Assembly (NCBI GenBank): GCA_946479335.1
Contig: CAMLFP010000122.1
Span: forward strand, 1-13,793
Origin: an uncultured Archangium sp.
Lineage (GTDB): Bacteria > Myxococcota > Myxococcia > Myxococcales > Myxococcaceae
Length of the DNA: 13,793 bases
Direction: 5' to 3'
In this document: positions 1-8,402 of the stretch, piece by piece
Position numbering within the stretch: the first letter of the stretch is position 1
How the letters are laid out: each line of letters starts with the position of its first letter
Notes under the pieces: generated by a model
Seen by the model: only the letters and a program-made list of their open reading frames with translations
What the model was told of the DNA's origin: nothing
Database searches by the model: none
Made by a program: the position numbers and the translations under genes

Positions 1-845
1 CGCAGGCGCTTGAGCTTCTCGCTGGCCTTCACGCGCAGATCGCGCTGCTGGCGCACCAGCTGCGGCGGCACGCCGTCGGTCTCGTCGACGACGTCGATGG
101 CGTGCAGCTCGAAGTTGAAGAAGGCGTCGCCGCGCATCGCGCGGTAGGTGGCCTCGACCAGCGGCCAGGGCAGCGAGGTGGCGAAGGTGCCGATGAACGG
201 CAAGCGGGTCAGCGGCGCCACCGCCATCGGGAGCTCGATCAGCGGCGCGTCACCGCGCGAGTACGGCGCCTCGAGCGACGGGCGGTACGGCGTGCGCGGC
301 GCGCCCAGCACCCGCGGAGAATCGAGGATGGCGCGCGACGGCCGCCGCAGCAGCTCGAGCGCGCCCATCACCCCCGCCTTCGCGAGGTAGTACGGCACCG
401 CGGGGAAGGTCGACGAGTCGTACTCGTAGCCGCGCGCGGCGACGGCCTTCAGCAGCGCCGGCGAGAGCGTGTACCCGGGCGCGCGGAACCCGCGCACCGT
501 CGCGCCGACCTCCGCGAGCGCCGCCTCCGCGCGCCGGAGATCGGCCTCGATGGCGTCCTGGCTCCAGCGGGAGATGGCGTAGTCGTGCGAGTCGCTGTGG
601 CTGGCGAGCTCCACGCCCGCGCCCAGCGCGTCGCTCAGCGCGCGCTTCATGCCCGGCAGGCGCACGTCTTCACCGATGACGAAGAACGTCGCGGGCTTCC
701 CGTTGAAGAGCTCCAGCAACCGGGGGATCGCCACGCGGGCCACCAACGCGCGCGCGTCGTCGTCGAGCAGCGTCTCCGGGAGCCCCTGGATGCGGCAGTA
801 GTGCGGCAGCGAGTCGAGATCGACCGAGATGGCCGAGAGCCTCAT
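1..845 (-). CDS. Polysaccharide deacetylase, NodB-homology family (partial, C-terminus off the window)
   Basis: I translated the minus strand from the ATG at 845; 281 codons are present before the window edge and no stop is reached. Residues 5-12 read AISVDLDS, giving the paired aspartates (D9, D11) of NodB motif 1. Residues 82-87 read SHSDSH, the H-x3-H metal-binding motif 2, and RGFRAPGY at 118-125 is motif 3. Members of this family remove N- or O-acyl groups from sugars using a metal ion. No signal peptide is visible, so it probably acts in the cytoplasm on a nucleotide- or lipid-linked sugar. The start is supported by GGAGA five bases upstream, inside the end of the glycosyltransferase gene. 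That gene stops one base before this ATG, so the two are almost certainly translationally coupled and share a glycan pathway. The substrate cannot be told from sequence. Confidence 0.85.
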   Translation of the reverse strand, partial: MRLSAISVDLDSLPHYCRIQGLPETLLDDDARALVARVAIPRLLELFNGKPATFFVIGEDVRLPGMKRALSDALGAGVELASHSDSHDYAISRWSQDAIEADLRRAEAALAEVGATVRGFRAPGYTLSPALLKAVAARGYEYDSSTFPAVPYYLAKAGVMGALELLRRPSRAILDSPRVLGAPRTPYRPSLEAPYSRGDAPLIELPMAVAPLTRLPFIGTFATSLPWPLVEATYRAMRGDAFFNFELHAIDVVDETDGVPPQLVRQQRDLRVKASEKLKRL

Positions 846-846
846 C

Positions 847-1563
847 TCACTCTCCGCGCACGCGAATGACGTAGACCAGCCGCGCCACGTTCTTCAGCAC
901 GTTGGGCACGCGGCGGAAGAGGTGAATCGACGGCTGCCGCTTCTCATGGAGCTGGATGGGGATCTCCCGCACGTCGAGGTTCTCGCGCCACGCGCGCACC
1001 ACGAACTCCGAGGCGAAGACGTCCATGTCGACCACGCACTTCTCGATGACCGGCAACAGGCGCTGCCGGCGGAACGCCTTGAGGCCGTGCGTGTCGGTGC
1101 CCTTGAAACCCAGCGAGACGCGCAGCAACCCGTTGTGCACCCGCGTCGCCACCCGGCGGATCAGCGGGCGCTGATCACTCGCGCCCTTCGCGGCCTTGGA
1201 GCCGACGATCAAATCGGCCTCGCCGCGCAGCAGCGACGGCACCACCGCGTCGTAGAAGCTCAGGTCGCACAGGTCGATCTCGTCGCACACCACGACGTCA
1301 CCGCGCGCCTTCAAGATGCCGGCCTTCAACGCCACGCCGTAGTTCGGGCGCTCGCTGTGGAACCAGTGCAGGCGCGGGTTGGCCCTGGTCATCCGCTCGA
1401 GGATCTCCTGCGTGCGATCGCGCGAGCCGTTCTCCGCGAAGATGATCTCGTAGTCCCACCCGCGCTCGTCGAGCCCACGCGTGAGCTCGGCCGCGGCCTG
1501 CTCGACGATCGACTCTTCATTGTAGACGGGAATGACGATGGACAACGCGGGCGACGCTGACAT
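847..1563 (-). CDS. Glycosyltransferase family 2 (DPM1/ArnC-like fold)
   Basis: This 238-residue protein opens with LSIVIPVYNEE (residues 7-17), the classic GT2 N-terminus, followed by AENGSRDRT (43-51), which contacts the nucleotide sugar. The usual metal-binding DxD is replaced by EID (95-97, within CDEIDLCD). GSKAAKG and the later THGLKAFRR fit the acceptor-side segment of polyprenyl-phosphate glycosyltransferases. There is no C-terminal membrane domain, so the enzyme is probably soluble or peripheral. I chose the ATG at 1563 because it places the GT2 motif seven residues in; a GTG at 1581 would add six residues, and neither has a clear Shine-Dalgarno. It is the first gene of a pair with the NodB-type deacetylase, one base away. 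Expected role: transfer of a sugar from a nucleotide donor to a lipid or glycan acceptor, later deacylated by its partner. The specific sugar is unknown. Confidence 0.85.
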   Translation of the reverse strand: MSASPALSIVIPVYNEESIVEQAAAELTRGLDERGWDYEIIFAENGSRDRTQEILERMTRANPRLHWFHSERPNYGVALKAGILKARGDVVVCDEIDLCDLSFYDAVVPSLLRGEADLIVGSKAAKGASDQRPLIRRVATRVHNGLLRVSLGFKGTDTHGLKAFRRQRLLPVIEKCVVDMDVFASEFVVRAWRENLDVREIPIQLHEKRQPSIHLFRRVPNVLKNVARLVYVIRVRGE

Positions 1564-1684
1564 GCGACGCGCGCGTAACACGGGTGCCTCGCATCGTCAT
1601 GCAGCTCTTGGCGTGAATGTGCTCGCCGGTGCTACGTCGGTCGCGCCGCAAAACCTCCCCCCTCACTCCAGACAAGGAAATGAC

Positions 1685-2125
1685 ATGAAGAAGCTGCTTT
1701 TCGCCTCGCTGCTCGCGCTGTGCGCGTGTGGCCCATCGGCGGCGTCGATCAAGGACACGCCCCCTGCCGGCACCTTCAACGGCAAGTCGTGGACCTACGC
1801 GAAGTCGGTCGTCACCGTGTCCGGCGACACCTTGAAGGTCAACATGTACTCCGACTCCGCCATCGCCGACTGCGACACGTTCGCCAGCAGCGTGAACAGC
1901 GTGTTCTGGTCGCAGCCGAAGGCCGAGGGTGAGCGCAAGCTGAAGCTCGCGTTCGACGGCACCGGGCAGACGGTCACCTTCTACGACGGCGACACCAACT
2001 ACATCCTCACCGATGGCGTCATCGAAGTGAGCGCGCTGAGCGACACCAGCGTCACCATCGGCATCAACGCCGGAGACAGCAAGAACTCCGTCAACGGCAC
2101 CTTCACGGCGTCGATCTGCCAGTGA
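1685..2125 (+). CDS. Small predicted lipoprotein of unknown function
   Basis: The ATG at 1685 is preceded by AAGGAA at a normal distance and gives 146 residues. The N-terminus has KK, a hydrophobic run (LLFASLLAL) and a lipobox-like LCAC with Cys15 as the likely lipidated residue, followed by Gly-Pro-Ser. This predicts export and anchoring to a membrane, probably the outer one. The mature part is short, rich in Thr, Ser, Val and Asp, and looks mostly beta-strand. Only two cysteines remain after the lipidated one (in DCDTF and at the C-terminal SICQ), so a disulfide is plausible. I recognise no domain. It is divergent from the glycosyltransferase gene and 69 bases upstream of the giant TPR gene. 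An in-frame extension back to 1532 exists but would bury the signal peptide and the ribosome site, so I rejected it. Confidence 0.75.
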   Translation: MKKLLFASLLALCACGPSAASIKDTPPAGTFNGKSWTYAKSVVTVSGDTLKVNMYSDSAIADCDTFASSVNSVFWSQPKAEGERKLKLAFDGTGQTVTFYDGDTNYILTDGVIEVSALSDTSVTIGINAGDSKNSVNGTFTASICQ

Positions 2126-2137
2126 GTTGACGCGGGG

Positions 2138-2160
2138 CGGTGGCGCCACAAACGCCACCG
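2138..2160 (+). other. Inverted repeat downstream of the lipoprotein gene
   Basis: CGGTGGCG (2138-2145) and CGCCACCG (2153-2160) are perfect complements separated by seven bases. It starts 12 bases after the lipoprotein stop codon. No T-run follows, so it is not a textbook intrinsic terminator; it could stabilise the 3' end of the message or be a protein-binding site. Confidence 0.4.
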
Positions 2161-2194
2161 TCACCCGCCGCACTTCGGGTAGCGTGGCGCCCCC

Positions 2195-5100
2195 ATGAAG
2201 GTCACGTGCCCGACCTGTAGCTCCGTCCTGAATATCGACGACAAGAAGATCCCCCCCGGTGGTGCTCGCATCAAGTGCCCGTCGTGTCAGGGCGTCTTCC
2301 CGGTCAAACCCGGCTCCTCACCTTCCGGGATCACGTCCTCTCCGTCTGGCTTCAGCTCTTCGCCGTCGGGAGCCGTCCCGCTCCCGGGCATCAGCGCCCC
2401 CACTCCGCAGCGACAGTCGTGGGAAGAGGAGTCGACCCGCGTCGCCACCGTGCCGCTGCCGAGCGCGGCGATCCCCGGCGCGACGACCATCTCCGCGCCC
2501 CCCACCAACGTGAAGATGCCCGGCGTGAGCAGCCGGCCGTCCAGCGTCGTGCCGCTCCCGGGCATCAGCGCGCCCACGCCGCAGAAACAGGAGTGGGAAG
2601 AAGAAGCGACCCGCGTCGCCAGCGTGCCCCTGCCGGGCAGCAACGCCATCGACTTCTCGCACGAGGTGCCGCTGCCGGGCCCCACCGCTGTCGCGCCCGC
2701 GCACAACCCCTTCACCGCGCAGACCGCCGTCGCGCCCTCCTACCACCCCGGCAGCATCCCGCTCCCCGGTGCGACCGCGGCCATGCCGGCCTACGACGCG
2801 CCCGCCGAGCAACCGTGGGACTCGGGCGACTCCATCCCCCTCCCCGGCCAGTCGCAGCCGACCGCGATGGCGCCCGCCTACGACGCCCCCGCTGAACAAC
2901 CGTGGGACCAGGGCGGCGACTCCATCCCGCTCCCGGGTGGCCAGGCGACCGCCGCGATGCCGGCCTACGACGCGGGCTCCATCCCGCTCCCCGGCGGCCA
3001 GCGCACCGCGGCGATGCCCGCGTACGACGCCGGCTCCATCCCGCTGCCGGGCGGTGCGCCGCGCTCGGGTGGCGCGTCGATCCCGCTGCCGGGCGCCGGC
3101 CAACGCACCGCCGCCATGCCGTCGATCCCGCTGCCGGGGGCCGGCCAGCGCACGGCGGCCATGCCGTCGATTCCCCTCCCGGGTGGCGCGCCCGCGGGTA
3201 TTCCGCTGCCGGGCGGCTCGGCGCGCACCGCCGCGATGCCCTCATATGGCGACGAGGTGCCGCTGCCCGGCGCCGATGACGTGCCCATCGACGACGGCTT
3301 CGACACCAGCTCGGTGCCGCTGCCCGGTGGTGACGCGACGTCCATCGGAGAGATCCCGCTCCCCGGTGGAGACACCGGCGGCAACTTCGACTTCTCGGAG
3401 GCGCCTCAGGCCGACACCGGCGGCTTCGACTTCTCGGAGGCACCGCCCGAGCCGGTCTCTGGCGGCTGCGACTTCGACGCCGCGCCGCCGCCCCCCGCGC
3501 CCGTCTCCGGCGGCTTCGACTTCGACGCGGCCCCGCCGCCGCCCGCGCCCGCCGCCAGTGGCTTCGACTTCTCGGAGGCGCCGCCCCCGCCCGCGCCGGG
3601 TGGGTTCGACTTCTCCGAAGCGCCGCCTCCGCCCGCGCCGCCCCCGCTGTCTGGTGGCTTCGACTTCGACGCCGCGCCGCCGCCCCCCGCGCCGGTCTCG
3701 GGTGGCTTCGACTTCTCCGAGCCGCCGATGCCGCCGCCTCCCCCCGCGCGCGCCGAAGCCGCACCTCCGCCCGCCGCGCCGATGAGCTTCGGCGAGGTCG
3801 ACTTCGGCGGTGGCGGCGGAGATCTCGAGTTCGACCCCACCGCTGGTCAGAAGCCGGCGGTCGATGATCTCGAAGCCGATCTGAGCGCCCCCATCCCCTC
3901 CACGCCCGCGGCGCCGGCCGGCCCGGCCGATGGCATGGAGATGCTGAACTTCATCGACCGCACCGCGAAGGAGGCGGGCGCGAAGGAGGAGTCGGCCCCG
4001 GTGCGCCGCTTCCACGTGAAGCGCCGCAGCGGCAAGGTCTTCGGCCCGTTCGAAGAAGCGGTGATCGTCAAGATGCTGGAAGACGGTCAGCTGCTGGGCA
4101 ACGAAGAGGTCTCGCCCGACGCCGACAGCTGGCACGCCATCGGCTCCGAGCCCGCGTTCCAGGCGGTGATCAGCCGGTTGATGGAGTCTCCGTCGAGCGG
4201 CAGCACGCAGGTCGCGCAGGCGCCCGACAACCGCGCGCCGTCGATGGAGCGCCTCAAGCAGCTCTACGACGGGCGCATGGCCGCGGTGGCGGTGGTGCAG
4301 AGCAAAGAGCCGATGCCGCTCAAGAAGAAGATCCCGCTCATCGGCGCGGGCGTGCTGGCGGCGGGCTTCATCGCGCTGGGTATCTTCTCGGGCATCGCCA
4401 CGCCCTATGGCTTCTTCGCCCTCAAGCTGATCTTCCCCGCCCAGGTGAAGCCCGACACGCGCGAGTTCGGCTACCTGCAGGTGGCGCGCAAGGGCTTCCA
4501 GCAAGACACGTGGAAGTCGTACCGCCAGGCGAAGGACTCTGCGAACCAGGCGCTGCAGATCAAGGAGTACCCCGAGGCGCGCGCGGTGTGGAGTCAGGCG
4601 GTCTTCTACCTCAAGCGCAAGTTCGACAAGGCCGACCCCGCGGAGCTCCAGCAGGCGCACGACGAGCTGGTGAACATCCGCCTCCTCGGTGACACCCACA
4701 ACGAGGTGCTCAAGACCGAGGCCTCGGCACTGCTCACCGACGGTGACGCCGACGGCGCGCTCAACACCATCAACAACGCCATCGCGCACAACGGCGACGA
4801 CCTCGAGTCGTACTTCCTCCGCGCGGAGGCCTACCTGCTCAAGAAGCAGCCCGCGCAGGCGAAGGCCGAGTACGAGGCCATCCTCAAGAAAGACCCCAAG
4901 AGCGCGAAGGCGCTGCACGGGCTGGGGCTCATCGCGCGCGCGCAGAACGAGTTCGCCGAGGCCGCCGGCCGCTTCGCCGAGGCGCTGGAGGCCGACCCGC
5001 AGCACCTCTCGTCGGCGGTGGAGCTCGCGGAGATCTCCATCGTGCGCAAGAAGGAGCTCGCCCGCGGCAACGAGCTGCTCGACACCGCGCTCTCCGAAGA

Positions 5101-6715
5101 GGGCCGCGCGTTGCTGGCGCCCGCCTCGCTGGGCAAGGCCCTCGCGCTCAAGGCCGAGAGCCAGGTGGTGGCCAACAAGGTCGCCGAAGCGGTGCCCCTC
5201 TTCGAGGAGGCGCTCAAGGCCGACGCGAAGAACCCCTTCACCAACGGCCACCTCGCGCGCGCGTACATGCTGATGCACCAACCCGAGAAGGCCGCCCCGC
5301 TCTTCTCGGTGGCCGTGGCCGCGCAGCCCGAAGATCTCGAGAACACCGAGGGCTACCTCAACGCGCTCATCCAGCTCGGCAAGATGGACGAAGCGACCCG
5401 CGTGATGGCGCAGGCCAACACCCGCTTCCCCGGCAACGCGAAGCTGCTGTACCTCGCGGCGCGCGTCGCCGACTACCTCGACAACATGAAGGAGGCGGAG
5501 GACTCGTACAAGAAGGCCATCGCCGCCGACCCGAAGATCACCGACGCGTACCTGTACCTCTCGCGCCTCTACATCCGCTCCCGGCGCTTCGCCGAGGCCG
5601 CGCCGATCCTCGCGGAGGGCCTGAACCAGGACCCCGACAACGCGTCGATGCGCGTCGGTCAGGGCGAGCTGGCGCTCCACGAGCGCGACTACGACAAGGC
5701 GGAGCGCGAGTTCGCCAAGGCCATCGAGCTCAACCCGCTCGACGCCGACGCGTACCTCGGGGCGTCGCGCGTCTCGCAGTACCGCGAGAAGTTCGAGCTC
5801 TCGGCGCAGCAGGTCGAGAAGGCCCTCGAGCTGAACCCCAGAATCCCCGGGGGGCGCATGAACCGCGGCATGGCGCTGCGGAAGCTGGGCCGCCTCGACG
5901 AGGCGATCACCGAGCTCGACGCCGCGCGCGAAGCCGACCCGAAGAACACCGCCATCATCGTCACCCGCGGCGCGGTGAAGTTCGACAAGGGCGACCTCAA
6001 CGGCGCGGTGGCCGACCTCAACTCCGCGCTGGTGGCCGAGCCCGGCAACGCCGAGGCGAACTTCTACCTGGCGCGGGTGAAGAACGCGAAGAGCGAGCAC
6101 ACCCAGGCCATCGAGGCCATGAAGCGCGCGCTCGACTACGACTCCAAGAACCCGCAGTACCTCTACTGGTACGGCCGCATCCTCGCCGACGCGCGCAAGA
6201 GCGAAGACGCGCTGGCGGAGCTGCAGAAGGCGCTCGACGTCGACCCGAAGTACGCCGACGCGCTCGAGGCCATGGGCCGCATCTCCTTCGACCGCAACGA
6301 CTTCAAGAAGGCGGTCGAGTACTACGAGAAGACGCTGGAGCTCGACGCCCGCCGCAACAACGTGCGCGCGCTCATCGGCGACGCGCAGATGAAGATGGAA
6401 GACTGGTCGGGCGCCATCGTCAGCTACCAGAAGGCGCTGACCGCCGACCCGTCGCTCACCGTCGCGTACTCGAAGCTCGGCCTCGCCTTCCAGGAGAAGG
6501 GCGACAACGCCAAGGCCGGTGAGTGGTACCGCAAGGCCGTGAAGGCGACGCCCGACGACGCCGACGCGTGGCTGCAGTTGGGCTACCTGATGAAGGAATC
6601 GAAGAAGAAGAAGGACGCGGTCACCGCGTTCAAGAAGTACCTGGAGCTCCGCCCCGACGCCGAGAACGTCAAAGAGGTCGGCGACCAGATCCACTACCTG
6701 ACCAACGAGGAATGA
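2195..6715 (+). CDS. Giant zinc-ribbon / proline-rich repeat / GYF / membrane / TPR protein
   Basis: This 1506-residue protein has a clear modular order. Residues 5-31 form an MJ0042-type zinc ribbon (C5xxC8, C28xxC31). Residues 61-391 carry 16 copies of [IV]PLPG plus one PLPS. Residues 398-511 carry eight FDFSEAP/FDFDAAP units separated by proline runs. A GYF_2-like domain follows at about 605-664 (GPF at 617-619, W646). A membrane segment at about 713-735 comes after LKKK, predicting the N-terminus inside. About 20 TPR repeats fill 774-1495 and would then lie in the periplasm. TPRs are protein-binding scaffolds, so this is probably an envelope-spanning adaptor. The zinc ribbon plus GYF on the cytoplasmic side recalls M. 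xanthus GltJ (AgmX) of the gliding machinery, but that protein ends in TonB-like domains, not TPRs. No clear Shine-Dalgarno precedes the ATG. serS starts seven bases downstream. The exact function is unknown. Confidence 0.9.
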   Translation: MKVTCPTCSSVLNIDDKKIPPGGARIKCPSCQGVFPVKPGSSPSGITSSPSGFSSSPSGAVPLPGISAPTPQRQSWEEESTRVATVPLPSAAIPGATTISAPPTNVKMPGVSSRPSSVVPLPGISAPTPQKQEWEEEATRVASVPLPGSNAIDFSHEVPLPGPTAVAPAHNPFTAQTAVAPSYHPGSIPLPGATAAMPAYDAPAEQPWDSGDSIPLPGQSQPTAMAPAYDAPAEQPWDQGGDSIPLPGGQATAAMPAYDAGSIPLPGGQRTAAMPAYDAGSIPLPGGAPRSGGASIPLPGAGQRTAAMPSIPLPGAGQRTAAMPSIPLPGGAPAGIPLPGGSARTAAMPSYGDEVPLPGADDVPIDDGFDTSSVPLPGGDATSIGEIPLPGGDTGGNFDFSEAPQADTGGFDFSEAPPEPVSGGCDFDAAPPPPAPVSGGFDFDAAPPPPAPAASGFDFSEAPPPPAPGGFDFSEAPPPPAPPPLSGGFDFDAAPPPPAPVSGGFDFSEPPMPPPPPARAEAAPPPAAPMSFGEVDFGGGGGDLEFDPTAGQKPAVDDLEADLSAPIPSTPAAPAGPADGMEMLNFIDRTAKEAGAKEESAPVRRFHVKRRSGKVFGPFEEAVIVKMLEDGQLLGNEEVSPDADSWHAIGSEPAFQAVISRLMESPSSGSTQVAQAPDNRAPSMERLKQLYDGRMAAVAVVQSKEPMPLKKKIPLIGAGVLAAGFIALGIFSGIATPYGFFALKLIFPAQVKPDTREFGYLQVARKGFQQDTWKSYRQAKDSANQALQIKEYPEARAVWSQAVFYLKRKFDKADPAELQQAHDELVNIRLLGDTHNEVLKTEASALLTDGDADGALNTINNAIAHNGDDLESYFLRAEAYLLKKQPAQAKAEYEAILKKDPKSAKALHGLGLIARAQNEFAEAAGRFAEALEADPQHLSSAVELAEISIVRKKELARGNELLDTALSEEGRALLAPASLGKALALKAESQVVANKVAEAVPLFEEALKADAKNPFTNGHLARAYMLMHQPEKAAPLFSVAVAAQPEDLENTEGYLNALIQLGKMDEATRVMAQANTRFPGNAKLLYLAARVADYLDNMKEAEDSYKKAIAADPKITDAYLYLSRLYIRSRRFAEAAPILAEGLNQDPDNASMRVGQGELALHERDYDKAEREFAKAIELNPLDADAYLGASRVSQYREKFELSAQQVEKALELNPRIPGGRMNRGMALRKLGRLDEAITELDAAREADPKNTAIIVTRGAVKFDKGDLNGAVADLNSALVAEPGNAEANFYLARVKNAKSEHTQAIEAMKRALDYDSKNPQYLYWYGRILADARKSEDALAELQKALDVDPKYADALEAMGRISFDRNDFKKAVEYYEKTLELDARRNNVRALIGDAQMKMEDWSGAIVSYQKALTADPSLTVAYSKLGLAFQEKGDNAKAGEWYRKAVKATPDDADAWLQLGYLMKESKKKKDAVTAFKKYLELRPDAENVKEVGDQIHYLTNEE
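2375..3367 (+). repeat. Coding [IV]PLPG repeat region
   Basis: Sixteen [IV]PLPG copies and one PLPS variant lie in residues 61-391 of the giant TPR protein. Many continue as GxxRTAAMP(A/S)Y. Within it are an 87-base duplicated unit (2375-2461 and 2549-2635) containing [11 protein letters not shown] and TRVA, a pair of DAPAEQPWD units, and two identical back-to-back [15 protein letters not shown] units. The stretch has few charges and no predicted fold, so it is probably a flexible linker. Confidence 0.9.
3386..3727 (+). repeat. Coding FDF(S/D)(E/A)AP repeat region
   Basis: Eight copies of a short acidic-aromatic unit (FDFSEAP or FDFDAAP) alternate with PPPPAP runs in residues 398-511 of the giant TPR protein. 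In the third copy Phe is replaced by Cys (TGC at 3467-3469), a one-base difference from TTC. The regular aromatic spacing in a disordered linker suggests repeated short docking motifs. Confidence 0.9.
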
Positions 6716-6722
6716 CGCAGCC

Positions 6723-7988
6723 GTGCTGGACCTGAAGGAAGTCGCGAAGAATTTCGAGGCCGTCGTCGCCCGTCTCCAGACGCGCGGCGGCAAGCTGGAC
6801 CTGAGCCGGTTCCAGGAGCTGTTCGCCGAGCGCAAGAAGCTCTACGTCGAGCTCGAGGCCAACCAGAGCTCGAAGAACAAGGCGCAGGAGCAGATGAAGA
6901 CCGACGCGGCCAAGCGCGCCGAGCTGGGCGCGTCGATGAAGCAGCTGGGCGCCGTCATCAAGGAGCAGGAGAAGCGCCTCGGCGAGCTCGAGGAGCAGCT
7001 CACCGCGTCGATGGCGATGGTGCCCAACGTGCCGCACGAGTCGGTGCCCGTCGGCCCCGACGAGACCGGCAACCAGGTGGTGAAGACGTGGGGAGAGAAG
7101 CCCACCTTCCTCTTCACGCCGAAGCAGCACTTCGAGATCGGCGAGAAGCTGGGGCTGCTCGACTTCGAGCGCGCGGTGAAGGTGTCAGGCCCGCGCTTCG
7201 CCTTCAGCAAGGGCGCGCTGGCGCGGCTGGAGCGCGCGCTGACCGCGTTCATGATCGACCAGCACGCCGCGCGCGGGTACCTGGAGCTGTTGCCGCCGTA
7301 CCTCGTCTCGCGCCAGTCGATGACCGGCACCGGCCAGCTCCCGAAGTTCGAAGACGACGCCTTCAAGACCGCGGGGAGCCAGGAGCTGTTCCTCATCCCC
7401 ACCGCAGAAGTGCCGGTCACGAACTACCACGCCGACGAGATCATCGAAGACGCGCTGCCGAAGAAGTACGTGGCGTCGTCGCCCTGCTTCCGCGCCGAGG
7501 CCGGGAGCGCGGGGCGCGACACGCGCGGGCTGATCCGCATGCACCAGTTCCACAAGGTGGAGATCGTACGCTTCTCGCACCCCAAAGACTCGCTGGCCGA
7601 GCTCGACGAGCTGGTGGCCGACGCGTCGTCGATCCTCGAGAAGCTGGGGCTGCACCACCGGGTGTCGCTGCTGTGCACCGGCGACATGGGCTTCGCCTCG
7701 CAGAAGACCTTCGACCTCGAGGTCTGGCTGCCGGGGCAGAACGCGTACCGGGAGATCTCCAGCTGCTCGAACTTCGGCGACTTCCAGGCGCGGCGCGCGA
7801 AGGTGCGCTTCCGCCCGGGCCCCGGGGAGAAGCCCCAGCTGGTGCACACCCTGAACGGCTCCGGCCTCGCCGTCGGCCGCACGGTGGTGGCGATTCTCGA
7901 GAACTACCAGCGCGAAGACGGCACCGTGGCGCTCCCCGAAGTGCTCTGGCCGTACATGGGCGGCCTCAAGGAGCTGAAGCCTCTCTGA
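6723..7988 (+). CDS. serS: Seryl-tRNA synthetase
   Basis: SerS attaches serine to tRNA-Ser in the cytoplasm in an ATP-dependent reaction. The 421-residue length is normal for the bacterial enzyme. Residues 26-100 are charged and heptad-like, matching the long coiled-coil arm that grips the variable arm of tRNA-Ser. The class II core follows: motif 1 around 185-209, the serine-binding PTAEVPVTN at 226-234, motif 2 [14 protein letters not shown] at 256-269, and motif 3 [11 protein letters not shown] at 377-387. The start is a GTG at 6723; GAGG at 6707-6710, overlapping the end of the upstream gene, is the likely ribosome site though a little far. It begins seven bases after the TPR gene and is followed by four tRNA-Ser genes, its own substrates. 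Confidence 0.97.
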   Translation: MLDLKEVAKNFEAVVARLQTRGGKLDLSRFQELFAERKKLYVELEANQSSKNKAQEQMKTDAAKRAELGASMKQLGAVIKEQEKRLGELEEQLTASMAMVPNVPHESVPVGPDETGNQVVKTWGEKPTFLFTPKQHFEIGEKLGLLDFERAVKVSGPRFAFSKGALARLERALTAFMIDQHAARGYLELLPPYLVSRQSMTGTGQLPKFEDDAFKTAGSQELFLIPTAEVPVTNYHADEIIEDALPKKYVASSPCFRAEAGSAGRDTRGLIRMHQFHKVEIVRFSHPKDSLAELDELVADASSILEKLGLHHRVSLLCTGDMGFASQKTFDLEVWLPGQNAYREISSCSNFGDFQARRAKVRFRPGPGEKPQLVHTLNGSGLAVGRTVVAILENYQREDGTVALPEVLWPYMGGLKELKPL

Positions 7989-7997
7989 CGAAACCGT

Positions 7998-8024
7998 TTG
8001 CGAACGAAAAAGGCTTCCTGTAGT
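7998..8024 (+). promoter_or_regulatory. Possible promoter of the tRNA/tadA/SRP RNA block
   Basis: TTGCGA (7998-8003) is a fair -35 box; TGTAGT (8019-8024) 15 bases later, or TAGTGG at 17, could be the -10. A GC-rich stretch including the palindrome GGGGCGCCCC (8026-8035) follows, like the discriminators of stringently controlled stable-RNA promoters. The boxes are weak, so read-through from serS is an equally good explanation. Confidence 0.3.
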
Positions 8025-8079
8025 GGGGGCGCCCCGCCGTCAGCAGTTGGGACGAGGGGCGTCGGTCCACGGGAAGTCT

Positions 8080-8166
8080 GGAGCAGTGGCCGAGTGGCTT
8101 AAGGCGGCGGTCTTGAAAACCGCAGATGTCGAAAGGCATCCGTAGGTTCGAATCCTACCTGCTCCG
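8080..8166 (+). tRNA. tRNA-Ser(UGA)
   Basis: This 87-base class II tRNA has an acceptor stem pairing GGAGCAG (8080-8086) with CTGCTCC (8159-8165) and discriminator G8166. The anticodon stem GCGGT/ACCGC closes the loop CTTGAAA, giving anticodon TGA at 8114-8116. The long variable arm typical of serine tRNAs is present, as is GGTTCGAATCC in the T arm. No CCA is encoded. It reads UCN codons, mainly UCA. Confidence 0.97.
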
Positions 8167-8185
8167 TAGGACGTGGTAGTCAGTA

Positions 8186-8196
8186 GCTCTTTGACA
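8186..8196 (+). promoter_or_regulatory. boxA-like antitermination site
   Basis: GCTCTTTGACA in the spacer between the first two tRNA-Ser genes matches the rRNA-operon boxA core (GCUCUUUAACA in E. coli) at 10 of 11 positions. In RNA, boxA recruits NusB-NusE to make transcription of untranslated stable RNA resistant to Rho. Its place inside a multi-tRNA transcript fits that role. The TTGACA within it has no -10 partner, so I do not read it as a promoter. Confidence 0.6.
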
Positions 8197-8218
8197 GGAC
8201 GTCTCGTCATTTCGCTGT

Positions 8219-8305
8219 GGAGCGATGGCCGAGAGGCTGAAGGCGCAGGTTTGCTAAACCTGTATACTCGTAAGGGTATCGAGGGTTCGAATCCCTCTCG
8301 CTCCG
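8219..8305 (+). tRNA. tRNA-Ser(GCU)
   Basis: The acceptor stem pairs GGAGCGA (8219-8225) with TCGCTCC (8298-8304), discriminator G8305. The anticodon stem CAGGT/ACCTG closes TTGCTAA, giving anticodon GCT at 8253-8255. A long variable arm and GGTTCGAATCC in the T arm are present, and CCA is not encoded. It reads AGC and AGU. Confidence 0.97.
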
Positions 8306-8328
8306 CACACGGTGTTGTGGAAACAAAA

Positions 8329-8402
8329 GCTCCCTTAGCTCAGCTGGATAGAGCGTTGGACTACGAATCCAAAGGCCGGAGGTTCGAATCCTCCAGGGAG
8401 CG
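8329..8402 (+). tRNA. tRNA-Arg(ACG), the A34-to-inosine substrate of TadA
   Basis: This 74-base class I tRNA pairs GCTCCCT (8329-8335) with AGGGAGC (8395-8401), discriminator G8402. The anticodon stem TTGGA/TCCAA closes CTACGAA, giving anticodon ACG at 8363-8365. In bacteria A34 of this tRNA is normally deaminated to inosine by TadA so that it reads CGU, CGC and CGA. The tadA start codon is 20 bases downstream. CCA is not encoded. Confidence 0.97.

Noticed and set aside
2127..2132. TTGACG after the lipoprotein stop as a promoter for the TPR gene
   Set aside because: No acceptable -10 is found 15 to 19 bases downstream; the spot is occupied by the inverted repeat.
2138..2160. Hairpin after the lipoprotein gene as an intrinsic terminator
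   Set aside because: The stem is perfect but no T-run follows, so I list it only as an inverted repeat.
2375..3367. Regular short repeats that might suggest a CRISPR-like or satellite array
   Set aside because: The repeats are in frame, vary at synonymous positions and encode PLPG units of one protein; there are no conserved repeat/spacer boundaries.
3467..3469. Cys codon in place of Phe in one FDF repeat as a sequencing error
   Set aside because: A one-base difference can be real drift in a disordered linker, and the reading frame is unaffected; nothing in the sequence can decide it.
3242..6835. Very long minus-strand open frame (1197 codons) opposite the TPR gene
   Set aside because: Its product is mostly Arg, Val, Leu, Glu and Gly without any domain, as expected when GC-rich codons are read on the opposite strand. 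The plus-strand gene has clear zinc ribbon, GYF and TPR domains.
8191..8219. TTGACA before tRNA-Ser(GCU) as a -35 box
   Set aside because: At 17 bases the -10 position reads GCTGTG and the start would fall inside the tRNA. The bases fit a boxA site better.
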